A DNA stretch of 64,000 bases. Origin: Gracilaria gracilis. Its lineage: Eukaryota; Rhodophyta; Florideophyceae; Gracilariales; Gracilariaceae. The notes under the pieces are model-generated. The model was not told the DNA's origin. It worked only from the letters and a program-made list of their open reading frames with translations, and did not search any database. The stretch spans positions 868,001 to 932,000 of the forward strand of contig JARGSG010000004.1 of NCBI GenBank assembly GCA_030374805.1, in the 5' to 3' direction. The position numbers and the translations under genes are program-made. Every line of letters begins with the position of its first letter. The stretch's first letter is position 1. Of this stretch, positions 44,035-54,055 are shown in pieces.

Positions 44035-44831
44035 GGGAGTATGGATTGTTAAACTCCAACTCGGCACGGACCCCATTGCCCTCTCCGTGCGACCTAACTG
44101 GACGGGGCAATGATGAGTTGCAACTCTCGCCTGCGCTTCACGGTCGCTACCGTAAGATGGTAGGACATATGATGTACTTGGCCGTCTCATCCAGGCCGGA
44201 CATAATGTTTGCAGCTTCAATGCTGGCAAGGCAATTTCACGATCCCTGCATGAGGCATATTGGACTAGCAAAGAGAGTACTGCGGTACTTAAAGGGTACA
44301 AAAGAACTGTGTTTGTTCTTTCCAGCGAATACATCAGCACCAATGGAAGCATTCTGTGATGCAGACTGGGCTGGATGTCGTGAGACTAGGAAGTCTACAA
44401 CAGGCTTGTCGATTAAGGTGAATGAAGCACCAGTTATGTGGACGACGAAAAATGAAACGCTTAGTTCTCTGTCATCCGGAGAAGCCGAATACATCGCACT
44501 GTCGTATTGTGGCAAGGTCTTGACATGGATGAGAAGACTCTTCTGGGAACCACGCAACGATGAGGTTCTTGAAGAACAAGAGCCTAGGATGTACCCAATT
44601 TCTTAATTCACTGACAGTTCTACAGCACTGTCAATTGCAGCTAATTTTAAAACTTCTGAAAAGAATAAGCACATTGCTCTGTAATTCCATCATGTGAAAG
44701 AGCTGGTTAAGTTTAGGATTGTGAATGTTGAAGAGATGAGGACAGACGTCCAACCTGCAGACATTCTCACAAAAGCCGTGCGCTTTGACTTGGCAGATAA
44801 ATTAAGACTCCTTTGCGGTCTTATGGCTTGA
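44028..44831 (+). pseudogene. Copia RNase H
   Basis: Starts in a new frame overlapping RT. MMYLAVSSRPDIMFAASML and LRYLKGTKEL lead to RNase H: EAFCDADWAGC (catalytic Asp), SLSSGEAEYIALS (Glu) and, after a frame break at 44,606, the C-terminal HHVKELV ... QPADILTKA block ending near 44,831. The final ILTKAL-type motif is the hallmark end of Copia Pol. Confidence 0.85.
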
Positions 44832-45083
44832 GGCGTTTTTCGTTCTGTACTGACCTTACTGCACTTTTGTTTCTTGTCTTGTTTGTGTTTTTGTGTTTAT
44901 ATACTACAGTTACTAATCTAGGGGATTTCTTTTGCGATGCTATACCTTTTCCTTAGAAGCGCAGATTTTCCCCAACTGGTTTTGCTGCGGCTGAGGTTTT
45001 TAATGGTAGCCATTGCTTTCCAACAGTGGTAGGAAAAGTGTATACGCAAAGTATTGTTCTTCGACCATGTTTGCGAGGGACGG

Positions 45084-45218
45084 TGTAAATTAGGTAGTCG
45101 TGGCCACCTGTTGGAACGGGCCACAGTGTCCACATGTTCCAACCGGTGACCAGATTAAAGGACAGCGGCCGACGGCCGCAAGCCACCTGACCCGGGAGGG
45201 AAGGTGTGCACTTGTTCA
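45084..45218 (+). repeat. 3' LTR of the Copia element
   Basis: 135 bp, TG...CA, preceded by a purine-rich GCGAGGGACGG (45,073-45,083) that can serve as the polypurine tract, and followed by AGTAC (45,219-45,223). It gives the uninterrupted form of the 5' LTR. Confidence 0.9.
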
Positions 45219-45223
45219 AGTAC

Positions 45224-47436
45224 AAGGCGGTCGCACACTAATGGCACATTGAGTAGGGCTATCCTCGCAGTAGTGCTACCATGCTAAACGTAGCACACTT
45301 TTTCGAAAGGTAGAACAGATCTTCGGCATTAAAATACCCAGAAGGACAATAATGAAGTTAAAAAACTATTGTAAAGGGAGTTCTAAATGATTTGTATATT
45401 AATGGAAGCTAAAAAAGTGCAATCCACCGAAACACGGAGAATAAAAAAAGCACAAAATGAAGCACAATAAGATCTCACTATGTTGCTATTACTTGCGCCC
45501 TTTAGTGCACTTTGCTAGCTACACTTCACGCACTTATTATTCTGTATTTTATGATTCCCAGTTTTTAATTTCTGGTTTAGTCTAGCTTAACATTGCTGGC
45601 CCATGACAATAGGTCATGAGTGCAGCCGTTGACATCATTCCCGCATGTAAGATTGGCATCGGTGCATTTTCTATATATTGTGGTGCACCTCGCCTCTTTC
45701 CTCGGATATTGTAAAGTCGAACCCCATTAGGGCAGTAACTATACAATCTTGGTTCTCTCCTACTCTATTAATGTTCATTTTTTACCGCGCGTCGACATTT
45801 ATCACCGTAAACATGCGGTTTAGACTCGTTGCCCCATCGTTTGCCCTTGTGGGTTTCACGTGCTCTACTACCATATTGGTTGTGTGTTTTTCCCCTTTAG
45901 GTTGAGCCCTCGTGCTCTCCCCCCACCAGGCGGACTCTACACGTTATCGATATTTGTACGACACAGGATGACGACTTTATTGCTCCAATACCTGCTCAAA
46001 GTGTGATACACTGTTACTTCGAAGATATTAAAGATGTAGCCATCAACATCGACGGCTTGGTTGAATGCAAAAAGAGCGCAGAATCTGTTAGTTTGAAGCC
46101 AATTTCTCATTACTGAGCTAATATGAGAGCATAATATGAAGGTTATTATGACTTTCATTAGAGCGCTACTCTTAAGTAATTACATTTCTTGTTGTTTGGT
46201 ACGGGGTGCCATTACTCCACGTACCTCGCTGTATTAGATTAGATCAATTGATTCAGGGTAAATAGGCGCCCCGTGGGCCACGGTGTATCTCTCCAAGGAG
46301 GAGTACAGTACGGGCAAAAACACAAACGCCTAAATGCAACTCTGGTTGGAGTATTTGCTGAATGTCAAAAACTTGGCGCTCCGGCGCTATATAGCGAATA
46401 GGAACCTTCCGCACCATACCGAAAAAAATATCGTAAGTATCTAACGTACCTAACTGTGGAGCAACGCCCTCAGAATGAGGTCTCGTTTGACTTAGTCATA
46501 TTCCGACGAGTCGGTCGATCGCCCCTAGTAGGAGGATATGAATAGTAACAACCACTGTAGTGGGAAGGACACGTGGATTACAGATGAGTCAGGAGGTTGG
46601 CCACATACACGTGGAACGGACGCCACGGCGCGTGGGTAATTACCACTGGGCGTGGGCCTAATTTAGTTAGTTTATTTAATTAGTGTTGGCGCGAGCTCAC
46701 TACTTAGCTCGGCAGCGACCTCGCCGCCGTGCACAGTAAAGTCCCCGAAACCAGGGTTGGCTCTATACTTCTTCGCGTTCGGCGGTCATCCACTCCTTCC
46801 AGGAGAGAGGCTCCGTTGCCTACGGGTAGTGTATCCTCCCTGCCTCACCTAACAGGACCCATTCGTGGGAGTGTTTTCCGCTTGTGTCGCGTTCGACCCT
46901 GTACAGGGATAACCCCGGTGTTTACCGTAGCCTTTTTGCCTTTTTCTCCTTTTCCTTCTTTCAAAGATGCTATCGGAATGCTAGTTTAGCGGTCAAAAAT
47001 GACCAAATTAAAACGAACGAAAAACCGGTGAATTTATCCAAATTTGGAAGTGCTAATTTCCGAAAATATTTCCACCTTTCCCCTTCTGCTAGTTTTTTCC
47101 GAAAGAATTATTCCAAATCATTTCCATCTTTGCGAGTTTGGGTGGAAGGGAAACTAGCATGCTTCTTCCGTCTATGGTAGTTTTGCAGCACAATGTAGGA
47201 GTGTAGGTGCCACCTATTTTCATGTATACGGTAGCGAATAGCAATATAGATACTTACATATCTGCTTATCGAATAGGGATAGAAGTATACAAATACAAAG
47301 AATACCTTTTCAATTTGTGGAGATCGGTTCACTAGACAACACGTTTACATCATACATTTATAAAAGCAATATTTGAAACGCCTTTGCATCATGTGTAAAC
47401 GTCCCCACCATTCTGCCCCAACGTCCGTGCCCCGTA
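45224..47436. other. intergenic spacer, possible LTR-like GC-rich part at 46.2-47.0 kb
   Basis: 45.2-46.2 kb is AT-rich with nothing recognised. About 46,190-46,980 is GC-richer, with composition like a promoter or LTR leader. No matching second copy, primer site or target duplication was found, so I do not call an element. Confidence 0.35.
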
Positions 47437-48105
47437 ATGCGCTCCCCGGTACGTAACCCCTCATTCCCCGCCAGCCCTCCACCCTTCCCCAACATTCCAA
47501 ATGGCTGCTTTAAAGGCTGGTCCTTCTTCTGCCAATCCATCCGCGCAATCGAAAGGCACCAGAGAAGATGCACCAATCGCCTCACCGCGACCAAGCGTTT
47601 CCTCTCCCCCGGCGGAGGCACCCCTACTTCCCCCTATGGACCAAGGGTCACAATTCCATCCCTCAACTTTCTTTATATCCCCTCCCATAAACCGCCCTTT
47701 CGACCCCGTCGCCATCTATACCACAACTCTTATCATCACCAGCAGCTCTCCCTCCCACTCCAAATCCAAGACGCCTACCATAATGCCACAACACCCATTG
47801 GTCTGTCTACCACCCCCCTCCCCCACTTCCCCGAACCCCTACTCCCTTCCAACTCCTCGACAACCACCAACTCCAACGAATGCCTCCATACATCTCTTTC
47901 ATCACCTCCTCCCTCGGCCACTGCACGGCGCACAAAAACATCTCCCTTCCCACACGACCGCGCCTTCTCCAAATCCGCATTCCATAATGCTGTCTGCTCC
48001 GCTACCCGGCGCCTAAAGCTCCCGGAACACCACCTTCAGCACCAATTCAGCACCATCTGTTTCGCCCCCACCACCCTTACAGACGCACCCCTACAAGCAA
48101 AATGA
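47437..48105 (+). CDS. Pro/Ser/Thr-rich hypothetical ORF
   Basis: 222 codons from ATG 47,437, open in a strongly C-rich, G-poor segment in which a second + frame (47,501-48,016) is also open. Residues 20-50 hold CFKGWSFFCQSIRAIERH and RRC, a spacing faintly like a zinc finger; the rest is Ser/Pro/His-rich without a domain. Because the composition alone could keep frames open, the coding call is weak. It is followed directly by the repeated-word region at 48,106-48,520. Confidence 0.3.
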   Translation: MRSPVRNPSFPASPPPFPNIPNGCFKGWSFFCQSIRAIERHQRRCTNRLTATKRFLSPGGGTPTSPYGPRVTIPSLNFLYIPSHKPPFRPRRHLYHNSYHHQQLSLPLQIQDAYHNATTPIGLSTTPLPHFPEPLLPSNSSTTTNSNECLHTSLSSPPPSATARRTKTSPFPHDRAFSKSAFHNAVCSATRRLKLPEHHLQHQFSTICFAPTTLTDAPLQAK

Positions 48106-48520
48106 CGGTACCATTATGGTACGAAATGCGTCCAAACTTGTATCGGTTTTGCTCTCCGACTTACAGTACCAAATGAGTACAAAATATGACCAGCATTGTG
48201 CTCCGAATATGTGATCAAAAAATGGCCGTATAAATGCAGCCAGAAACGTACCCATTTATGACCAAAACAGTGACCGAATCAGCGTTTACAATTGTGCCGA
48301 GACGTGTACAAAATACTACTTGGAAAAGAACGAAAATAGGACCAGGTGTGTACGACAGGGTTGGACCCGCAAAAGGCCAACTAAGTAGCCCAAAATAGGT
48401 ACAAAATGCCACCCATATAAGTCCAATTGAAGGCGGAACCAGTAGTACAGCAATACATCTACATATGTCCGGATTATGTACAAGTGGTACGGGAATATAT
48501 CCAAATATGGTCTGCTTAGT
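48106..48520. repeat. array of degenerate TACNAAAT / TATGNCC words
   Basis: Quasi-periodic words such as GTACGAAATGCGTCC, GTACCAAATGAGTAC, TACAAAATATGACC, CCCATTTATGACC, CCAAAATAGGTAC and TACAAAATGCCACC recur every 10-30 bp for about 400 bp. No coding frame. Spacing is irregular, unlike a simple tandem repeat. Confidence 0.45.
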
Positions 48521-48954
48521 AGCCTAAGATGTGTTCCTAGTCGGTACGATTAACGGTTTTTTCGTGCTGCCATAAAACGCTCGCGAATGATACAATGTCA
48601 GGACTAGCGTTTGCCTTTTTGTAGGGCTGACATTTGGACATTTGCCGACCTTAACATGATCCGAAGCTAATGTGCCAACTGATCCTGGAAATGATCAGAA
48701 GTAGACCAGCTCTATGCGGTATTTATAACAAACGTGACGAAAGCTACATGCAAAGACTCAGCCATGGTTTTGTAAAGGGCAGAAGAGTACGATAAGATAT
48801 ATCATGAGGGCTACGAAAAGTGCGAAGCCGTCTAATCCGGTAAGTGAATCCACGAGAGTGCATCTGTATCCGGACCACGGGTGTATCTTCCACATCATGT
48901 TCATTCGCACTGAATGTATGTGTGGCTGTCGCTCGAGAATCGTAGTAGATGTCC

Positions 48955-50370
48955 TCAGATGGCTGGACCTGCATCGTTCGAAGGAGCCACAGAACCTCTC
49001 CCGACACGAACCGTTCCTGCTCGCGGTTTCTTGAAGGCCCGAGCTTTGCGACCACTTGCTGCGTGACCAGAAGCACTGTTTCCTCCTTTGTTCGCATGTG
49101 GCCGTTTCTTTTCGACTACACTGACTTGCCTTTGAACAACCAAACTGCCTGAATCTTCTTTTCGCGGCTGCGAGCTATACCGCTTTCGAGGTTGTTTCTT
49201 CGCCATTGCCTTCTTCTTCGCCGGAGCAGAACTACCGATTACCTTCATCCCCCATTCAGGACTTCCACTACCAGCGCTGCACCCCTCCCCACCGCTCTTC
49301 GTAAGTAAGGAAGGGTTATTGCCACTATCTCCTTGATTAGCTCCGAGGGATTGCAAAAACTCTTTGCTCAAACCTCCGGCCACGTTGTGCTCACTATGAT
49401 CATGACCAGGAGCCTTGACATCATCCAAACTTCCATTCGTATGGCCACGTTGAACATGGGTGCTAGTCTGCTGTTGAGGGACAAAGATTTCTGTAGCACG
49501 ATCATCAAGACTTGAGTTGCTGAGAAACACTTCTCCTTCTACATCGGGCTCATTCGGTACCGGTTGAAAGTTACGCTGATCATGAGATTGGTGAGCGCAA
49601 ACGTTTGGAAGCTCTTCGCCGTTTTCATTCGATACAGTTTCCTCAAGTTCCGTCTCAGTACGATGTCTCTGGGACGTGTTTGTTGCCTTCTTCGCCTTCA
49701 TCGCCTTTGCTGCCTCTGCTACCGCCTTCTTGTCTCGCTGCACGGCTTCTTTCACGAGTTCCATGGTAATCCAATTGTTTTGCGCAGCACCCAAGACAGG
49801 AAAAGAATCCAATAACCTCCTCTGCAACTGTGAAAGCTGAGAAGAAAACTGAGAGCGTATTGAACGAAATGTGAGCTTTCCTCGCTCTATGTCTAGCTTG
49901 TGATACAAGAAGCGACGGACCTCGTCCTTGATCGAGTTTGAAAGAGCCATGTATATTGGATAGTTATCGTCATACAAACCACCTTTCTTCTGCTGCTCCT
50001 GATACAAGTGGTTGAAAACTACTCGTGCCGAGAGAAGAGTCCCTGTCGGAAAACCCGGACGATCGGAAGGTTTCATCTTTCGCTTGCAGGATGCGGTAGG
50101 AATTCGGACTGAGTTGCGAGGCAGCGCACGGCTCAGATTCTCGTTCATCGAAGAGCCATGGATGGCATCAAGGCGGTTGGAGTTCATGGAAGGTGTAGGC
50201 CCACTTTGTGCGCCGCGATCTAGACCTCGGAGGTCTTGTGCAAAGTTCGGTGCAACGTTGGGTCGGTGAGAGTCAATCCTGGTATGGCTTCGGTGGGAAT
50301 CAGAGTGACGGTGGACAGCACTATCGGCAGTAACACGGGCACGAGCATTCTGCGTAACTCGAGATCCCAT
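48955..50370 (-). CDS. companion protein of the tnp2 transposon (unknown family)
   Basis: 471 codons from the ATG at 50,370, divergent from the transposase gene 0.9 kb away. I chose this Met because a good intron ends just before it: on the - strand GTAAGT at 50,436, a CTAAC branch-point-like site and a terminal AAAG at 50,371 (66 nt), so the intron would lie in the leader; the frame is otherwise open to an ATG at 50,415. Residues about 110-230 form a predicted helical region (PIYMALSNSIKDEVRRFL, FSSQLSQLQRRLLDSF, AVQRDKKAVAEAAKAMK). The rest is low-complexity and the C-terminus is very basic (KKKAMAKKQPRKRYS), fitting a nuclear DNA-binding protein. No family is recognised. Two-gene DNA transposons often encode such a helper. 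Confidence 0.65.
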   Translation of the reverse strand: MGSRVTQNARARVTADSAVHRHSDSHRSHTRIDSHRPNVAPNFAQDLRGLDRGAQSGPTPSMNSNRLDAIHGSSMNENLSRALPRNSVRIPTASCKRKMKPSDRPGFPTGTLLSARVVFNHLYQEQQKKGGLYDDNYPIYMALSNSIKDEVRRFLYHKLDIERGKLTFRSIRSQFSSQLSQLQRRLLDSFPVLGAAQNNWITMELVKEAVQRDKKAVAEAAKAMKAKKATNTSQRHRTETELEETVSNENGEELPNVCAHQSHDQRNFQPVPNEPDVEGEVFLSNSSLDDRATEIFVPQQQTSTHVQRGHTNGSLDDVKAPGHDHSEHNVAGGLSKEFLQSLGANQGDSGNNPSLLTKSGGEGCSAGSGSPEWGMKVIGSSAPAKKKAMAKKQPRKRYSSQPRKEDSGSLVVQRQVSVVEKKRPHANKGGNSASGHAASGRKARAFKKPRAGTVRVGRGSVAPSNDAGPAI

Positions 50371-51307
50371 CTTTGAAATGCAAATGAAGTTAGTTTTTGA
50401 CAAAGACTCTAGCATACGAGATGGTACAAAACTTACTTTTGAAACGTCCGCTGCAGAAATCTGGATATTCCAGACCAGTAAACGTCAACTTGATGTCAGA
50501 GAGAGGAAGATTAGGTGGAAATGGAGTTGAGCGACGGTTCCGCCAATACAAGGCAGCCGAATAAGGTCTCTGTGGGCCTTCGCGTTCTTTCAGTTGTACA
50601 TATGGGAGGGAGGAGGGAGTACGTGAGGTGATGAACGGCGAAGCCATGTTTCTTAAATCGCTGGGACATCGGGAAGCCGCTGGGTGAAACGAAAAGTTCC
50701 CCAAGCGAAAGAGGATGACAACCTTTCAAGTCCTGAACCGTCGCTCAGCCGTCGAGCTATTCAGTTGGAGCACATACGACACATAAATGGGAAATATTTT
50801 CACTTCCCTTCCACTTTTCCAGCGGTCTATAATTTCTGAAACCGGTGAACGGATCAGATAGAATCCATTTCCTGTGACGTGACCCAGACTTGCAGCGGTC
50901 TCCATTCTCGCATCCCTCTCCACTATCGATTAAATATCGCTAGTTCAAAGCCGAGCAGCAACTTTCAATCGCAATTGACGACCATGGCCCATTAAACTCG
51001 ACGAAAGAGATATCGCTGGGAGACTGCTCGAGATTCATTGCGTGAGCAGAATGAGCTCTACGAGTTTTGTCTACCAGTAAACGAACTAGGAAGCATTGCA
51101 GTAGATACCTTTCCATCAACACAGCAATACAACCGACGACTCCGATGGCAGCAGTCAAGCAGTGCGTCCCGCCCAGACATATTTGAAGAAGATCCTGATG
51201 CGTCTGGTTCTCAGTATCCGGCAGAAAGCGGTGATGGGTTTTCGTCTTTTGATCTATCGCAGCGTCCTGCTAATGTACCCAATAGGAGACATGGTACTGT
51301 TCTTAAA
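50371..51307. promoter_or_regulatory. shared divergent promoter region with a putative 66-nt intron
   Basis: Non-coding interval between the two divergent genes. The intron at 50,371-50,436 (- strand) has consensus splice sites and branch point. The transposase frame is open from 50,996 upstream of its first good ATG at 51,308 and reads a basic KRYRW segment, so part of it may be coding from a non-ATG or spliced start. Confidence 0.45.
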
Positions 51308-54055
51308 ATGTCTACGTCCAGTTCAGGTTCAGCTGTATGTGGTGAAGGCGAAGAAAAAATCGAAGATGGGAGAGAAGACGAATCATGTAGTGTCTTGGTG
51401 AAAGAAAGTTGTAGTACTCAATCAATTTCTCCATCGTCAATCATTGATTCTCTAGAACTTAGTTCTTCATTCCTTTCACCTCTGGAATCCATCGATTGTG
51501 ACAAGACTCGTATCCAGATCGAGTTTGAGCGTCTAATTGACTTCATATTCAGTGCTGAGATATCCAATATCTCCCAAAGTGCAGTACAACGTTTGCTGCA
51601 AACCAGACCAGTTTCGTCATCCTTTTCTTACAGATCTTTGATTGACTACTCCATCAAACTCTCTTTGCTGGAAAAGTCAAGCGTTGTCATGTGTCCGAAT
51701 GGACATCTTGCTAGAACTGGAGTTCTTAGAAACGCTCAAGTATGCCCAACATGTAACCTCTCTTTACGGAGAGGGGAAAAGAAGTTCTGGTATCTGACAC
51801 CATCCTCGGCTCTAACAGGTCTCTGCAATTCAAATGCTTCCTTCACGCACATCATGGATGGATGTCGAAAGGCAAAACAATTCTTGCTGAAGCAAACGCC
51901 GGAGTTTCCACCACATGACTACTACCACGGGGAGCTTTTTTTCCGACTGCATGCAGATAAAATGCTAAGTTGGAACGAGTCAGAAGAAGTTCTTATCTTT
52001 CATTCATTATCAACTGACGGGTTTGAATGTGGGAGGGATCGAACTGGCAACGCAGTCTCCACATGGCCAATTGTGTCATCAGTTTTGAACTTTCCAGTGT
52101 CGGAACGGAGCAAAGCATCGAACATGATCATCCACGCAATCATACCAGGCACGCACGAGTCCAAGTATTTCGAGACGTTTCTAGAGCCACTGCTAAAGGA
52201 TTTGAAGATGTTAGAGGAGGGCATCCGGGTTCCCTGCAGTGATGGGAGAGTAAGAACTCTCAAGGCCTTTCTTATGTATTTCACAGCAGACTGGCCAGCC
52301 GCATCCAAGGTTTTTGGGTATGCCGGACATAACGCAAGCCTGTTTTGTCGGTACTGTTGTAAAGAGAAAACGTATTTCAAGAATCTGAAAACGTCGTATG
52401 CAGTACCTGAAAGGACTGTGAAAGAGTATAAGGATGCCCTTCGAGGAAGTGAAAGGAACAGAGTCCAAAATTTGGTAGAACAAGAATTTGTACTGAAGAG
52501 AAGCCATGGAATAGTTCAGGATGTGTGGCGCAAGCTCAGCAAAAAGAGTCTGAATGCATCATCGAGAAAGCAGATATCCAAAGAAACCGGCATCAGAAAG
52601 AAACCATCATTGTCCCTCTTACAGTTGGACTTTGTTTCATCTTTTCCGTACGACGTCATGCAATTAGTACTTCTAGGGTGGGTAAAGCAGATCCTCGATC
52701 TCATAACTGGATCGCACGCAAGACATAAGGAAGGAGCTTTACCGGACTACTGCATTCCGCCAGATACGATGATTGAGATAAATCAAGCAATGTCCAAATC
52801 ATCTAAAGGAATACCAACCTGCTGGGGGCGACCCCCCTTTTCGTTGGAAAGTCTCGCCAAGTACAAAGCAGAAGATCTCAAACGGCATTCAGAGTTGTAT
52901 CTTACTCCTTTCTTGCATTATTACAAAGTAGATAAGAAAATCGTCCGGATCTGGACACTCACTTCTCGAATGGTCAAGCTGAGTTTTGGTTATGACTGTT
53001 CACATGAAAGGATATCATATCTCCGTGAGACTGTTGATGAGATGTACGCCAGGTTTGTGGAATTGGTTTATGATTCGAAATCACAAGCGTTTTGCTTCAC
53101 TCCAAGTACTCATGCTATTCTTCATATTCCAGAAATTCTTCGGGACTGCGGACCATTACCATCATGCTCACAATTCGTAGTAGAACGGTTTCTTGGCCAA
53201 ATTGGCAAACGTGTTCAGAACAGTCCACACCTTTCTGCTCATATCTTCCACAAGAACTTTCGACTTTTAGCGTTACGTCTTTCGAACGATGGCCAAACCC
53301 CCACCAATTTTCCCGGCACACAAAAGATTCAACAGTTTAGTTCGACTAGGAAACCTTCCGAAAGTATAGTGTCAGAAGTAGGAGTTAATGCCTACTGTAA
53401 CGGGCCAGGTTGCAGTCCACCTTCAAACTGGCTTTCGCACGAGCGAAAAAGATGCATAGGAGAGTTTGTACGACAAAACTTTCCTGCACAAACCAGGTTC
53501 AGCATAGATCGAGCTAGGGAGTATGGAAGTACCATGATCATGGAACAAAATGGAGCGCTTTCGATAGAGACTTTCGACGCGTTTCGAACCCGAGCTTCCA
53601 AGCAGAAAAACTGTCGCCAGAAGCACCTCATTGCAGCTCATTTCATTGGAGACAACGGTACTCAAAAGTCCCATTCCTCTACGCTTCATTCACAGTATGA
53701 TATCGATCGCAGAACAGAAAGAGACTTGTACTACGGGAGTGTGAGAAAGATTTTTGAGGTCGTACTTAGTACTGATACAAACGGTGAAAAGAAAACAATA
53801 ACCATCGTTATTGCTGACTTTCTCTGGCATTATGACATAATTGAGAATTCACAATACGCCCTACGTTATACTGAAGGGAGGCAGGTAACCAGCGCCTCAA
53901 CCGAGATCGTTCAAGTTATCAACCGAAGTATCGGGATAGTTGATTTGTCAGGTCGTCGATATTTTCTTGATAAAGGATGGAGTCAACGTGGGGAGAGAAC
54001 CGAGCCCTTCGAAGAAACTCTAAGAGGAGTCAAGAAAGTTTTCCCGATGAGATAA
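51308..54055 (+). CDS. tnp2-type (CMC/EnSpm-like) DDE transposase
   Basis: 915 codons from ATG 51,308. After an acidic/Ser-rich start comes a zinc-ribbon-like region (CPNGHL ... CPTCN), then the Transposase_21 (tnp2) core: STDGFECGRD with Asp237; TWPIVSSVLNFP; IHAIIPGTHES; LEPLLKDLKML; FTADWPAASKVFGYAGHN with Asp328, followed by FCRYCC. The second half has LQLDFVSSFPYDVMQLVLLG and FVVERFLGQIGK with Glu626, the likely third acidic residue. The frame is full length with no stop, unlike every other element here, so this transposase may be active. Transposase_21 enzymes cut and paste CACTA-like elements. I found no CACTA termini or target duplication by eye. Confidence 0.8.
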   Translation: MSTSSSGSAVCGEGEEKIEDGREDESCSVLVKESCSTQSISPSSIIDSLELSSSFLSPLESIDCDKTRIQIEFERLIDFIFSAEISNISQSAVQRLLQTRPVSSSFSYRSLIDYSIKLSLLEKSSVVMCPNGHLARTGVLRNAQVCPTCNLSLRRGEKKFWYLTPSSALTGLCNSNASFTHIMDGCRKAKQFLLKQTPEFPPHDYYHGELFFRLHADKMLSWNESEEVLIFHSLSTDGFECGRDRTGNAVSTWPIVSSVLNFPVSERSKASNMIIHAIIPGTHESKYFETFLEPLLKDLKMLEEGIRVPCSDGRVRTLKAFLMYFTADWPAASKVFGYAGHNASLFCRYCCKEKTYFKNLKTSYAVPERTVKEYKDALRGSERNRVQNLVEQEFVLKRSHGIVQDVWRKLSKKSLNASSRKQISKETGIRKKPSLSLLQLDFVSSFPYDVMQLVLLGWVKQILDLITGSHARHKEGALPDYCIPPDTMIEINQAMSKSSKGIPTCWGRPPFSLESLAKYKAEDLKRHSELYLTPFLHYYKVDKKIVRIWTLTSRMVKLSFGYDCSHERISYLRETVDEMYARFVELVYDSKSQAFCFTPSTHAILHIPEILRDCGPLPSCSQFVVERFLGQIGKRVQNSPHLSAHIFHKNFRLLALRLSNDGQTPTNFPGTQKIQQFSSTRKPSESIVSEVGVNAYCNGPGCSPPSNWLSHERKRCIGEFVRQNFPAQTRFSIDRAREYGSTMIMEQNGALSIETFDAFRTRASKQKNCRQKHLIAAHFIGDNGTQKSHSSTLHSQYDIDRRTERDLYYGSVRKIFEVVLSTDTNGEKKTITIVIADFLWHYDIIENSQYALRYTEGRQVTSASTEIVQVINRSIGIVDLSGRRYFLDKGWSQRGERTEPFEETLRGVKKVFPMR

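Larger units (their letters stand above)
37070..45218 (+). mobile_element. Ty1/Copia retrotransposon with 135-bp LTRs
   Basis: 5' LTR 37,070-38,318 (135 bp once the nested insert and one 8-bp duplication are removed) and 3' LTR 45,084-45,218 (135 bp); both run TGTAAATTAG ... TTGTTCA, flanked by AGTAC. By eye about 13 of 135 positions differ (about 90% identity), so this is an old insertion. Downstream of the 5' LTR is a primer-binding site, then an unusually long leader (about 2.5 kb) starting with a GC-rich minisatellite, then gag, protease, integrase, RT and RNase H in Copia order, all frameshifted. About 8.15 kb as found, about 7.0 kb without the nested insert. Confidence 0.9.

Noticed and set aside
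45084..45218. At first read as a stand-alone MITE or SINE shared with 37.07-38.32 kb
   Set aside because: The two copies start TG, end CA, are flanked by AGTAC, are both 135 bp after removing the nested insert, and bracket a Copia gag-pol; they are its LTRs.
46190..46985. Possible solo LTR
   Set aside because: No partner copy, no convincing TG...CA boundaries with a target duplication; left unassigned.
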